A program made the translations under genes and the position numbers. A stretch of DNA of 64,000 bases from Pseudomonas sp. P8_241 (GTDB taxonomy: Bacteria > Pseudomonadota > Gammaproteobacteria > Pseudomonadales > Pseudomonadaceae), in NCBI RefSeq assembly GCF_034008315.1, contig NZ_CP125377.1:4462501-4526500 (forward strand). Direction: 5' to 3'. Shown here piece by piece: positions 56,981 to 64,000 of the stretch. The notes under the pieces were generated by a model. It was given only the letters and a program-made list of their open reading frames with translations, made no database searches and had not been told where the DNA came from. How positions within the stretch are numbered: position 1 is the first letter of the stretch; each line of letters begins with the position of its first letter.

Positions 56981-57050
56981 CTGCTGGAGCCCGACTTGCC
57001 GGCGAAGGTGACTTCAAGAACGCCTTCGCCGGCAAGCCGGGCTCCTACAG
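56981..57050. repeat. REP pair (variant)
   Basis: CTGGAGCCCGACTTGCCGGC facing GCCGGCAAGCCGGGCTCCTA in the divergent region between hsaC and the dehydrogenase pair, an unusual site for a REPIN. Confidence 0.75.
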
Positions 57051-57076
57051 CGCGAAGCCCCGATGACGTGGTGCCC

Positions 57077-57094
57077 TAGTCCGTTTTAATGATT
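57077..57094 (-). promoter_or_regulatory. Steroid-cluster box 7 (dehydrogenase pair)
   Basis: Reads AATCATTAAAACGGACTA on the minus strand: the ACGGACTA half is perfect and ATC-N-T is kept in the other half. It lies 61 bp upstream of ATG 57155, oriented as expected for a plus-strand gene. Confidence 0.45.
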
Positions 57095-57154
57095 CGAGCA
57101 CCGTTGCCAACGCCTCAGACTGGCGCATCCATCCGCTTTGCAGAGACAACCCCC

Positions 57155-58327
57155 ATGGAGTTCGCTTTTACCGAAGAACACCTGATGATTCGCGACAGTG
57201 CCGAGCGCTTTCTCGCCCAGGTCAGTGACACACATGCCGTGCGCGCTGCCATGAATCGCCCTGACGCGCATGACCCCGAGGTCTGGCGGCGAATCGGCCA
57301 GGAGTTGTACTGGCCGGCGCTGATGGTGCCCGAGCGTTTTGGTGGTATGGGCCTGGGGTTTGTCGAGCTGGCGATCCTGCTGGAACAAAGTGGCCGCTAC
57401 CTGCTCGGTTCGCCGCTTTTCGCTACCGCGTGCCTGGCCACCCCAGCGCTGTTGCTGGGACACAACGAGGCCGTGCAGACGTATTGGCTGGGGGCGATTG
57501 CCGGCGGCGAAACCCGCGCCACCCTGGCCTTCGCCAGTGTTCCGGGACTGGAGGCTTGCAGCGTGCAAGCCGTGGCCGCGCCACGCCCGGGAGGCTGGAC
57601 CCTTGACGGCCAGTACGCACAAGTCATCGATGGCGCCTCGGCCGACCTGCTGATCGTCGCCGCCCGCGCCCCCGGTACTCAGGGCCAACAGGGCATCAGC
57701 CTGTTCGTCTTGCCGGGCGATACGCCGGGCGTGATCCGCACCCCCCTGGCCACCCTCGACCAGACCCGCCGCCTGGCACGCATCGAACTGCATCAGGTGC
57801 AGGTCAGCGAGGCGCAGCTGCTTTGCGGCCCCGAACAAGGCTGGACAGTGCTGCGCGACACCTTGTTGATCGCCGCCATCGGCCTTGCCGCCGAGCAGAC
57901 CGGCGGCGCACAACAGGCCCTGGACCTGACCCTGGCGTACATCGCCGAACGCCGGCAATTCAAACGCACCATTGCCAGCTTCCAGGCGATCAAGCACCGC
58001 TGCGCCGACATGATGCTGCAAGTCGAATGCGCCCGGTCGGCGGCCTACTATGCCGCTTGCGTGGCCCAGGAACGCCTCGACCCGAATGGCGATGTGGCGG
58101 TGACCGAGGAGCTTGAGCAGGCCGCCGCCACCGCGAAGATCCATGCCAGCGAGGCGTTTTTCCACTGCGCCGCCGAGTCGATCCAGCTGCACGGCGGCGT
58201 CGGCTTCACCTGGGAATACGACCCACACCTGTACTTCAAACGTGCCCGCGCCGGCGAGCAGCTGTTGGGCAACCCGGCATTGCACCGCGAGCGTCTGGCC
58301 GCGCATCTTTTGGGAGAACAAGCATGA
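57155..58327 (+). CDS. Acyl-CoA dehydrogenase subunit
   Basis: 390 residues from ATG 57155. ACAD fold with MEFAFTEEHLMIRDSAERFL, EQTGGAQQALDLTLAYIAERRQFKRTIASFQAIKHRCADM and LHGGVGFTWEYDPHLYFKRA; no C-terminal EIQR segment. It overlaps the next ACAD gene by four bases. The two together look like the unequal subunits of a steroid acyl-CoA dehydrogenase (FadE26/27 or FadE28/29 type), perhaps for the side chain. Confidence 0.87.
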   Translation: MEFAFTEEHLMIRDSAERFLAQVSDTHAVRAAMNRPDAHDPEVWRRIGQELYWPALMVPERFGGMGLGFVELAILLEQSGRYLLGSPLFATACLATPALLLGHNEAVQTYWLGAIAGGETRATLAFASVPGLEACSVQAVAAPRPGGWTLDGQYAQVIDGASADLLIVAARAPGTQGQQGISLFVLPGDTPGVIRTPLATLDQTRRLARIELHQVQVSEAQLLCGPEQGWTVLRDTLLIAAIGLAAEQTGGAQQALDLTLAYIAERRQFKRTIASFQAIKHRCADMMLQVECARSAAYYAACVAQERLDPNGDVAVTEELEQAAATAKIHASEAFFHCAAESIQLHGGVGFTWEYDPHLYFKRARAGEQLLGNPALHRERLAAHLLGEQA

Positions 58328-59517
58328 AAATCGGTTTCAGTCGTGCCGACGAAGCGTTCCGCGAAGAGGTCGCCCGGTGGATGGCCGAGCACCTGAGCGG
58401 CGCGTTCGCGCCCTTGCGCTTTCGCGGGGGACCGGGGGATGAACACAGCTTTCCCGAAGAACGCAAAGCCTGGGAACGCGAGTTGGCGGCCGGTGGCTGG
58501 ATCGGTGTCGGCTGGTCGAAAGAACACGGCGGACGCGGACTGTCGATCAGCCAGCAGGTCATCTTCCACGAGGAATATGCCCGTGCCGGTGGCCCCGGAC
58601 GCATGGGCCATATCGGCGAAGGCCTGGTCGGCCCGACCCTCGCCGCCTTCGGTACCCCGTCCCAGCAGCAGCGCCTGTTGCCCGGCATTCTCGATGGCAG
58701 CCAGTTCTGGTGCCAGGGCTACTCGGAACCGGGCGCGGGTTCCGACCTTGCCAATGTACAGACTCGGGCGAAACTCGATGCCACGGGCGAGCACTGGCTG
58801 ATCAGCGGGCAAAAGGTCTGGACCTCCCTGGCCCACGAGGCCGACTGGTGTTTCGTACTGGCGCGCACCGAACCTGGCAGCCAAGGGCATCACGGTTTGT
58901 CGTTCCTGCTGGTGCCGATGGCCCAGGACAGCATCCGCGTGCAACCGATCCAGCAACTGACCGGCACCAGTGAATTCAACGAAGTGTTCTTCGACCAGAC
59001 CGTCACCCATGCTGACAACCTGATCGGCCAACCGGGTGATGGCTGGAAGATCGCCATGGCGCTGCTGGGTTTTGAGCGTGGCGTATCGACGCTGGGCCAG
59101 CAGATGCAGTTCCACAACGAACTCGACGAAATCATCCGTATCGCCCGCGCCAACGGTGCTGCCCGCGATCCATTGCTGCGCCAGCGCATCGCCCAGGCCT
59201 GGGCCGGTCTCAAGGTATTGCGCTACAACTCGCTGCGTATGCTTTCAGGTCCGCAAGACGGCAACCTGGGGCGTGAAGCGATGATCTACAAACTGGCCTG
59301 GTCCACCTGGCACAGCGACCTGGGAAAACTGGCCATGGACGTGCTGGGCGATGCCGGGGAAATCCTCGACGCCGCGCCCTACCAGCTCAGCCGCCTGCAG
59401 TCGCTGTTTCTGTTCACCCGCTCGGATACCATTTACGGTGGCAGTAACGAGATTCAGCGCAATGTGATTGCCGAGCGGGCCCTGGGTATGCCCCGAGAGC
59501 CGCGGGTGAGCGCATGA
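58324..59517 (+). CDS. Acyl-CoA dehydrogenase subunit
   Basis: 397 residues. GYSEPGAGSDLANVQTRAKL, SGQKVWTSLAHEADW and C-terminal TIYGGSNEIQRNVIAERALG. Gly-Gly replaces the Glu-Gly of classical ACADs at the catalytic end. Its ATG overlaps the stop of the preceding subunit (ATGA), so the two are made in equal amounts. Transcribed away from the hsaC operon and closed by REPIN B. Confidence 0.88.
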   Translation: MKIGFSRADEAFREEVARWMAEHLSGAFAPLRFRGGPGDEHSFPEERKAWERELAAGGWIGVGWSKEHGGRGLSISQQVIFHEEYARAGGPGRMGHIGEGLVGPTLAAFGTPSQQQRLLPGILDGSQFWCQGYSEPGAGSDLANVQTRAKLDATGEHWLISGQKVWTSLAHEADWCFVLARTEPGSQGHHGLSFLLVPMAQDSIRVQPIQQLTGTSEFNEVFFDQTVTHADNLIGQPGDGWKIAMALLGFERGVSTLGQQMQFHNELDEIIRIARANGAARDPLLRQRIAQAWAGLKVLRYNSLRMLSGPQDGNLGREAMIYKLAWSTWHSDLGKLAMDVLGDAGEILDAAPYQLSRLQSLFLFTRSDTIYGGSNEIQRNVIAERALGMPREPRVSA

Positions 59518-59535
59518 TCTGAACACCATCAAAAA

Positions 59536-59639
59536 CCTGTAGGAGCGAGCTTGCTCGCGATGGAGGTCAACGATGACGCGGGAATCCTGACACCTCGCGG
59601 TGCTCTCAGGTTTATCGCGAGCAAGCTCGCTCCTACAGA
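59536..59639. repeat. REPIN B, inverted near-identical partner of REPIN A
   Basis: CCTGTAGGAGCGAGCTTGCT through CAAGCTCGCTCCTACAGA; the reverse complement of REPIN A (46924-47026) with about three differences. It lies just after the dehydrogenase pair. Confidence 0.9.
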
Positions 59640-59705
59640 GCCCGCCGCCATCGCGCCATCCATGGCCGGGGCCGGCCGGCCTGGTCGGCAGCTCGTGCAC
59701 ATTTC

Positions 59706-59960
59706 CCGTAGGAGCTGCCGAAGGCTGCGATCTTTTGATCTTGCTTGGCTTTGGCTTTTGATCTTGATCCACCCGCCCCGTTTCCAGAGGCCGAACGCAG
59801 GCGTTGCGCAGTGGGCATCCCGGCATGGATGCCGGGATAGCCGCGCACGGCCATGGATGGCCGATCGCGGCGGGCCCACGGAGCAATGCCGGAGTGAGGG
59901 CACCCCGAGCCTCAGCGAGGGGCCGAATGGTGGGGCAAGACTTTTTGGTTACTTTTGAGG
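59706..59960. repeat. REP plus long Pseudomonas intergenic repeat element
   Basis: A single REP (59706-59736, GTAGGAGCTGCCGAAGGCTG) leads into a composite of short palindromes: CCCGGCATGGATGCCGGG (59818-59835), CGGCCATGGATGGCCG (59848-59863), then GGGGCAAGACTTTTTGGTTA. The style (ends in TTTTTGGTTACTTTT) is of an element widespread between genes in this genus. Short frames across it are not genes. A shortened copy is at 46855. The rest of the 592-bp gap after the dehydrogenase pair holds only a terminator. Confidence 0.65.
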
Positions 59961-60073
59961 CGTTCGGTACGTGTCAAGGTACCTGTCGTCTTGCTCCCAC
60001 AGGTAACGCGTACAGCCGCAAAACCCAGGCTAGCTGGAAGGTGCGCGCCAAAAGGGGTATACCGTCGCGCAAG

Positions 60074-60103
60074 CAAAAGGGCGGCACCTGCACGGGCCGC
60101 CCT
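60074..60103 (-). terminator. Terminator of the SnoaL-SDR-SDR operon
   Basis: AGGGCGGC (60078-60085) pairs with GCCGCCCT (60096-60103); on the minus strand the stem is followed by TTTGCTT, directly after the SnoaL-type gene. Confidence 0.75.
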
Positions 60104-60109
60104 GATTAT

Positions 60110-60745
60110 TCAACGCACGCGAATCTTCGGATCATCCGCCCCACGGCGCAGATTTTTGAGGAAGCCTTCCAACGGCGCCGGTTCGGCAATCTGCGGCAAG
60201 GCGTCCTTGTCCGGACGCTGCGCCCAGAACGCATCCCACGACGGAAACAGCTCATGGAAGCTGCCAGCGTACGGCTCGCGCCCCGGCCAGCGCATTTTCA
60301 GGCCGCCGATCGGAGGTTTGTTCAGGTCAGTCGCGTACCAGTAGCACGGCAAGCGGCGACGGAAACACCAGCGCCCGTCGATCCGCTCGTAGTCGTCCCA
60401 GTACAGCATCTGCATGATCACCCACTCCGGCCCGGTCTCATGTTCGTTCTTGGAATAGACCACGCCGGTGGCGTGATCGGCATCGCTGAACTCGATGATG
60501 TGCTGGCCCAGGTGATGAGACGTGCCATGGAACTGCTTGCGCATGGTTTCGTCCAGCCACGCCTTGAGGTGCGCGCGACCGCTCTTGTCGCGGCCCACGC
60601 GCACGTCCGGGGCGAAGCAGTTGGCCATGGCATCCATGTCACGCATGTCCAGCGCCAGGGCGTACTTGCCCGCCAGTTGGCGGATCGCGTCCAGCGACTC
60701 CAGGCGGTCGATACGCTCAAGCAGCGCGGCGGATTCCAGGCCCAT
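60110..60745 (-). CDS. SnoaL/NTF2-fold protein, possible hydroxysteroid dehydratase or isomerase
   Basis: 211 residues: an SnoaL_4-type domain (about 10-150, LESLDAIRQLAGKYALALDMRDMDAMANCFAPDVRVGRD, and GTSHHLGQHIIEF) with an extra C-terminal arm (about 150-211). In bile-acid degraders 7-alpha-dehydratases (BaiE, Hsh2) and ketosteroid isomerases share this fold, with Tyr, Asp and His in the cavity (candidates Y29, D36, H79/H80). The start overlaps the stop of the SDR gene upstream by one base. The steroid role is inferred from operon and fold. Confidence 0.72.
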   Translation of the reverse strand: MGLESAALLERIDRLESLDAIRQLAGKYALALDMRDMDAMANCFAPDVRVGRDKSGRAHLKAWLDETMRKQFHGTSHHLGQHIIEFSDADHATGVVYSKNEHETGPEWVIMQMLYWDDYERIDGRWCFRRRLPCYWYATDLNKPPIGGLKMRWPGREPYAGSFHELFPSWDAFWAQRPDKDALPQIAEPAPLEGFLKNLRRGADDPKIRVR

Positions 60746-61518
60746 CAGTCGAGCACCGTATACAGGTCCGAACCGCGTCCGCCGTCCACCGCCAGGCTGG
60801 CGCCGGTGACATACGAAGCCTCATCGCTGGCCAGGAACAGGATGGCGTTGGCCAACTCAACCGGCAGGCCGACCCGTTTCATCGGGATGACTTTTTCAGT
60901 GTTGCTGCGAGTCTTGGCGTCGCCGAGCATGCCGGCAGTGGCCGGGGTGTCGACCACGCCTGGGATGATCACGTTGCAACGAATATTGTTCGGTGCACCT
61001 TCGCTGGCCGCCGCCCGGCTGAAGTTGATCACAGCCGCCTTGGCCGCCGAGTAGCCGGCCATCCACGCCGTGCCGAACAGGCCGCAGATCGACGCGATGT
61101 TGACGATCGAACCACCGCCCTGCGCTTTCATCAACTGCATCGCGGTGCGGGTGCCCCAGAAAGTGCCGTCGACGGTGGTGGCGAAGTTGGCGTGCCAGTC
61201 GGCGGTGGTCATCGTGTCGATGCCGCCCCAGGTGTAGGCCATCGCGTTGTTGACCAGAATGTCCAGGCGACCGTGGCGTTGCGCGGTGGCTTGCAGCGCA
61301 CCGACGTAGGCCTGTTCGTCGCTGACATCGGCCACGGCGATCTCGGCCCGCCCGCCCTGGGCACGGATTTTTTCCTGCACGCCTTGCAACGGCTCGATGC
61401 GACGCCCGCACAACACCACCGTTGCACCTTCTTCGGCGAAGCGCAGTGCAGTGGCTTCGCCGATGCCGGAACCGGCGCCGGTGACGAAGGCGATTTTTCC
61501 TTGTAAACGCTTGCTCAT
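60745..61518 (-). CDS. SDR, possible hydroxysteroid dehydrogenase
   Basis: 257 residues from ATG 61518 (AGGGAGT upstream). Nucleotide loop [20 protein letters not shown], basic CGRR after strand 2 (NADP preference possible), NNAMAY in place of NNAG, catalytic Ser in [10 protein letters not shown] and YSAAKAA. It sits between an SnoaL-type gene and another SDR gene in one operon, which suggests oxidation of a ring hydroxyl on the steroid. Confidence 0.85.
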   Translation of the reverse strand: MSKRLQGKIAFVTGAGSGIGEATALRFAEEGATVVLCGRRIEPLQGVQEKIRAQGGRAEIAVADVSDEQAYVGALQATAQRHGRLDILVNNAMAYTWGGIDTMTTADWHANFATTVDGTFWGTRTAMQLMKAQGGGSIVNIASICGLFGTAWMAGYSAAKAAVINFSRAAASEGAPNNIRCNVIIPGVVDTPATAGMLGDAKTRSNTEKVIPMKRVGLPVELANAILFLASDEASYVTGASLAVDGGRGSDLYTVLD

Positions 61519-61532
61519 GGGTGACTCCCTGA

Positions 61533-62267
61533 TCAGATAAAGGCCATGCCGCCGTTGACGGCAACGTTCTGCCCGGTCATGAAACTGGCGTCTTCGCTGG
61601 CCAGGAACACCGCGACCCGGGCGATTTCGTCGGTCTCGCACATGCGCCCCAGCGGCACATTCTTGAGCAGCGCTTCCATGTATTCGTCAGGGATGCCGGC
61701 CATCATCGGCGTGTTGGTCGGCCCCGGCACCAGGGTGTTGACGCGGATGCCGCTGGCCGCCAGCTCACGGGCGATCGAACGGGTCAGGCCCATCACCCCG
61801 GCTTTCGAAGCGCAATAGTGGCTTGGACCTTCACCGGTCAGCGCAGCGGTGCTGGAGAGGTTGATGATCGCGCCCTTGCGGCCCCCCTTGACCATCAGTT
61901 TTGCGCCCTCACGACAGCACAGAAAGGTGCCACCCATATTCACGCCGATCACCCGCGCCCAGCTCTCGTCCGGGGTTTCGAGGAAGCTGTCCAGTCCGCC
62001 CACGCCGGCGTTGTTGACCAGGATGTCGAGGCCGCCGAAGTGCTGCTCGGTCTGCCCCATCGCATCGGCTACGGAGGCGCTGTCACCGACGTTGCAGGAC
62101 AGGGCCAGGACCTTGTCGCCCAAGTCTGCCAGGCTCTCGGCCAGTGCCGCCTGGTTGAGGTCGACAGCTACCACTTTGGCGCCTTCGGCGACAAAACCAC
62201 GCACGATGGCCTGGCCCATGCCCTGTGCCGCACCGGTCACAAAGGCCACTTTGTTGAGTAACTTCAT
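61533..62267 (-). CDS. SDR, possible hydroxysteroid dehydrogenase
   Basis: 244 residues, classical FabG-like [23 protein letters not shown], acidic VAVDLN after strand 2 (NAD preference), NNAGVGG, Ser in [12 protein letters not shown] and YCASKAG. First gene of the three-gene minus-strand operon, 14 bp before the second SDR. Box 5 lies 90 bp upstream. Likely acts on a 7- or 12-hydroxyl or similar group before ring breakdown. Confidence 0.85.
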   Translation of the reverse strand: MKLLNKVAFVTGAAQGMGQAIVRGFVAEGAKVVAVDLNQAALAESLADLGDKVLALSCNVGDSASVADAMGQTEQHFGGLDILVNNAGVGGLDSFLETPDESWARVIGVNMGGTFLCCREGAKLMVKGGRKGAIINLSSTAALTGEGPSHYCASKAGVMGLTRSIARELAASGIRVNTLVPGPTNTPMMAGIPDEYMEALLKNVPLGRMCETDEIARVAVFLASEDASFMTGQNVAVNGGMAFI

Positions 62268-62356
62268 AGCAATCTCCGAATGTGCAAATACGCTGCGCCC
62301 CCTGCCCTTGCAGTGGCGCCGTCCCCTGCATGATTAGCGGCAGGCACCCGGGCACA

Positions 62357-62374
62357 CATCGTCCGATGGGACTA
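62357..62374 (+). promoter_or_regulatory. Steroid-cluster box 5 (SDR operon)
   Basis: CATCGTCCGATGGGACTA with perfect GTCC-N4-GGAC palindrome, 90 bp upstream of the SDR start. Confidence 0.72.
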
Positions 62375-62382
62375 CCGCCGCG

Positions 62383-62400
62383 TGGTCTGAACGGACGATG
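62383..62400 (-). promoter_or_regulatory. Steroid-cluster box 6 (hsaD)
   Basis: On the minus strand CATCGTCCGTTCAGACCA, 16 of 18 equal to box 4, facing box 5 with eight bases between. It is oriented for hsaD, 127 bp downstream. Confidence 0.72.
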
Positions 62401-62526
62401 TGAACACGCCGATCAAAGCCCAGCATTCGCAAGGCGCGCACCACGCCAGGCGCTGTGCTCCCCTTCAACCTGCTGCAGCGCCTGGCGCGGCTGCGCTTCA
62501 TGAATCCGCCATCAATGGAGAACCCC

Positions 62527-63360
62527 ATGAACCAACCCGTAGATTTGCCCCTGCCCGTCGGCCATTACGCGAGCCTGCCAAACAGCCTGCGCCTGCACTA
62601 TCTGGATGAGGGCGCCGGCCCCGTGGTGCTGTGGCTGCACGGCAGCGGGCCGGGCGCCAGTGGCTTCAGCAACTTCAAGGGCAACTATCCGCAAATGGTC
62701 GCCGCGGGCTATCGCAACATCGTGCTCGACCTTCCGGGTTTCGGCCGCTCGGACAAACCCGAAGATGTGCAGTACAACCTGGATTTCTTCGTCGATTGCG
62801 TGGCGGCGTTCCTCGAGGCCATCGGTGTGCAACGTTGCACGATCCTGGGGAACTCGCTGGGCGGCGCCATCGCCCTGGGGCTGGCCCTGCGCTTGCCACA
62901 ATTGCCGCAGAGCCTGATCCTGCTGGCGCCGGGCGGTGTCGAGGAGCGGGAAACCTACTTCAAGATGGAAGGCATCGTGCGCATGGTCACCCTGTTCGCC
63001 GCGGGGCCTATCGGGATGGAGGAGATGCGCAGCATGATGAGCCTGCAGTTGTTCGATGCGTCGATCCTGCCGGAGAGCCTGCTGCAAGAGCGCGTGGCGG
63101 TGGCGGTCACCCAGCCGAAGAATCTGTTCAGCACGATGATGGTGCAGAACATGGAAGCACGTCTGGGTGAGATCCAGTGCCCGATCCTGGGTTTCTGGGG
63201 CAACAACGATCACTTCAACCCGATCAGCGGCGCCCAGCGCATCATCGACGGCGCGCCGAATGCCCGCTTCATCGTCCTCAACCGCTGCGGCCATTGGGTC
63301 CAGGTGGAACACCGCGAACTGTTCAACCGCAGCTGCATCGAGTTCCTTCAACACGGCTAA
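62527..63360 (+). CDS. hsaD: Meta-cleavage product hydrolase (HsaD/TesD-like)
   Basis: 277 residues from ATG 62527 (GGAGAA upstream). Alpha/beta hydrolase with oxyanion loop LWLHGSGPGASG, nucleophile S110 in ILGNSLGGAIA, acid D228 (GNNDHFNP) and base H256 (CGHWVQVEH). Hydrolyses the C-C bond of the ring A meta-cleavage product made by HsaC, giving the HIP-type C/D-ring acid. Transcribed alone, away from the SDR operon. Confidence 0.9.
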   Translation: MNQPVDLPLPVGHYASLPNSLRLHYLDEGAGPVVLWLHGSGPGASGFSNFKGNYPQMVAAGYRNIVLDLPGFGRSDKPEDVQYNLDFFVDCVAAFLEAIGVQRCTILGNSLGGAIALGLALRLPQLPQSLILLAPGGVEERETYFKMEGIVRMVTLFAAGPIGMEEMRSMMSLQLFDASILPESLLQERVAVAVTQPKNLFSTMMVQNMEARLGEIQCPILGFWGNNDHFNPISGAQRIIDGAPNARFIVLNRCGHWVQVEHRELFNRSCIEFLQHG

Positions 63361-63368
63361 CCGCAAAT

Positions 63369-63469
63369 TGTAGGAGCGAGCATGCTCGCGAAGGATGTTA
63401 ACGAAAACGCGTGATGGCTGGATAAACGCGTTGCCCTTGAGTCCTTCGCGAGCAGGCTCGCTCCTGCAG
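63369..63469. repeat. REPIN
   Basis: TTGTAGGAGCGAGCATGCTC and GAGCAGGCTCGCTCCTGCAG around a spacer very like that of the REPIN at 5041 (AACGCG...GCTGGATAAACGCG). Confidence 0.85.
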
Positions 63470-63481
63470 GGGGATGTGGGG

Positions 63482-64000
63482 TTAGCGATCCGCCGCCTTC
63501 TGGCTGTTCAATACGGCATCACCCGGCTGGCCCAATACGCAGGAAGTGCCACCGGGGGTATACATCATCGCCACACAGCGGTTGCACGCGGTGCAGATCG
63601 AATCGCGACTGGCGCCGCTGGCGAGTTTGTCGACGTAGTCATTTTCAGCCAGCAACACCCGGCCCATGGCGACCAGGTCAAAGCCCTCGGCCATGATCTT
63701 TTCGATACTCGCCAGGCTCTTGGCGCCGCCCAGGTAAGCCAGCGGCATCTTTACCGCCGCCCGCACCTTGCGTGCATGCTCCAGCAGATACAGCTCACGG
63801 AACTCCACGGTCGGCTCTTTGCGGCGCTGGATAGCCATCGCCAGGGCGATGATCTTGTTCTTCTGCTGCACGCGGTTTTCCTTGGGGAAGGACGAGCCGA
63901 ACATGGTGGTGATCGATTCGGCGTTCATCCCGGCGCTGAGCACCAGCAGGTGCGCGCCCTCTTCTTCCAGCATGCGGGCGATCTGTGCGCCGTCTTCGGC
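63482..64000 (-). CDS. Old-yellow-enzyme/dienoyl-CoA-reductase-like flavoprotein (3' part)
   Basis: 172 C-terminal residues are visible; the frame is open to the window edge. The second half of an FMN barrel (LLEHARKVRAAVKMPLAYLGGAKS, GFDLVAMGRVLLAENDYV) and a Cys motif CTACNRCVAMMYTPGGTSC like the 4Fe-4S site of FadH. It then stops, without the FAD/NADPH domain of FadH (compare 34381). It lies at the end of the steroid cluster, convergent with hsaD, and may reduce an enone or dienone of the steroid. Confidence 0.82.
   Translation of the reverse strand, partial: AEDGAQIARMLEEEGAHLLVLSAGMNAESITTMFGSSFPKENRVQQKNKIIALAMAIQRRKEPTVEFRELYLLEHARKVRAAVKMPLAYLGGAKSLASIEKIMAEGFDLVAMGRVLLAENDYVDKLASGASRDSICTACNRCVAMMYTPGGTSCVLGQPGDAVLNSQKAADR

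Noticed and set aside
59551..59958. Short open frames over REPIN B and the following repeat
   Set aside because: They translate repeat DNA that also occurs elsewhere in the window and lack ribosome sites.

Overview
The window reads as the chromosome of a Pseudomonas of the fluorescens/putida type. The evidence is the gene set (LiuR-controlled leucine catabolism, a CrcY-type RNA, a PrrF RNA, a PaCCP-type carboxypeptidase, LRR kinase, ZapE), the high-GC codon use, and two dense families of Pseudomonas REP/REPIN palindromes between most transcription units. No tRNA, rRNA, CRISPR array, transposase or phage structural gene was seen.

Region 1 (1-15.2 kb): the 3' part of xthA, a PstS-like/OmpA fusion, and an acyl-CoA dehydrogenase divergent from a LysR gene. 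Then comes the leucine/isovalerate block: liuR, HMG-CoA lyase, the CrcY-type RNA with its sigma-54 promoter, an acyl-CoA synthetase, and liuABCD. Three LiuR-type palindromes tie the block together. A LexA/CI-type repressor that has lost both catalytic residues and a DUF6124 gene follow.

Region 2 (15.5-25.3 kb): a Fur-controlled PrrF small RNA, an M14 carboxypeptidase, and an ECF sigma/anti-sigma pair divergent from a catalase-family peroxidase/cytochrome b561 pair, both sides carrying the same ECF-type promoter with equal spacing. ZapE, a leucine-rich-repeat kinase, a YebC paralogue and an orphan VgrG without its spike follow.

Region 3 (25.3-40.2 kb): a 2-aminoethylphosphonate locus (FAD oxidase, MFS transporter, two LysR regulators, phnW, phnX). 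Then cytochrome b561, a D-cysteine desulfhydrase/ACC-deaminase-like enzyme, fadH, and a YSC84-DUF3300-DUF2950 envelope trio.

Region 4 (40.3-64 kb, running out of the window): a steroid-nucleus catabolic cluster. It holds a KshA-like oxygenase, a DUF1329 protein, a TeiR/TesR-like LuxR regulator, IpdF, thiolases, an operon encoding HsaC, IpdA, IpdB, IpdC, EchA20-like and FadA6-like enzymes with acyl-CoA dehydrogenases, a second dehydrogenase pair, a SnoaL-fold protein with two SDRs, HsaD, and a partial old-yellow-enzyme protein. Together these cover 9-alpha-hydroxylation, meta-cleavage of ring A and hydrolysis of the product, and opening and beta-oxidation of rings C and D. HsaA/B, KstD and the lower meta-pathway are absent from this window. 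The most notable signal is an 18-bp box, CATCGTCCGNNNGGACTA, found in consistent orientation upstream of the transcription units of this cluster, in most cases 60-66 bp from the start codon. It is a candidate operator for the LuxR regulator in the cluster.
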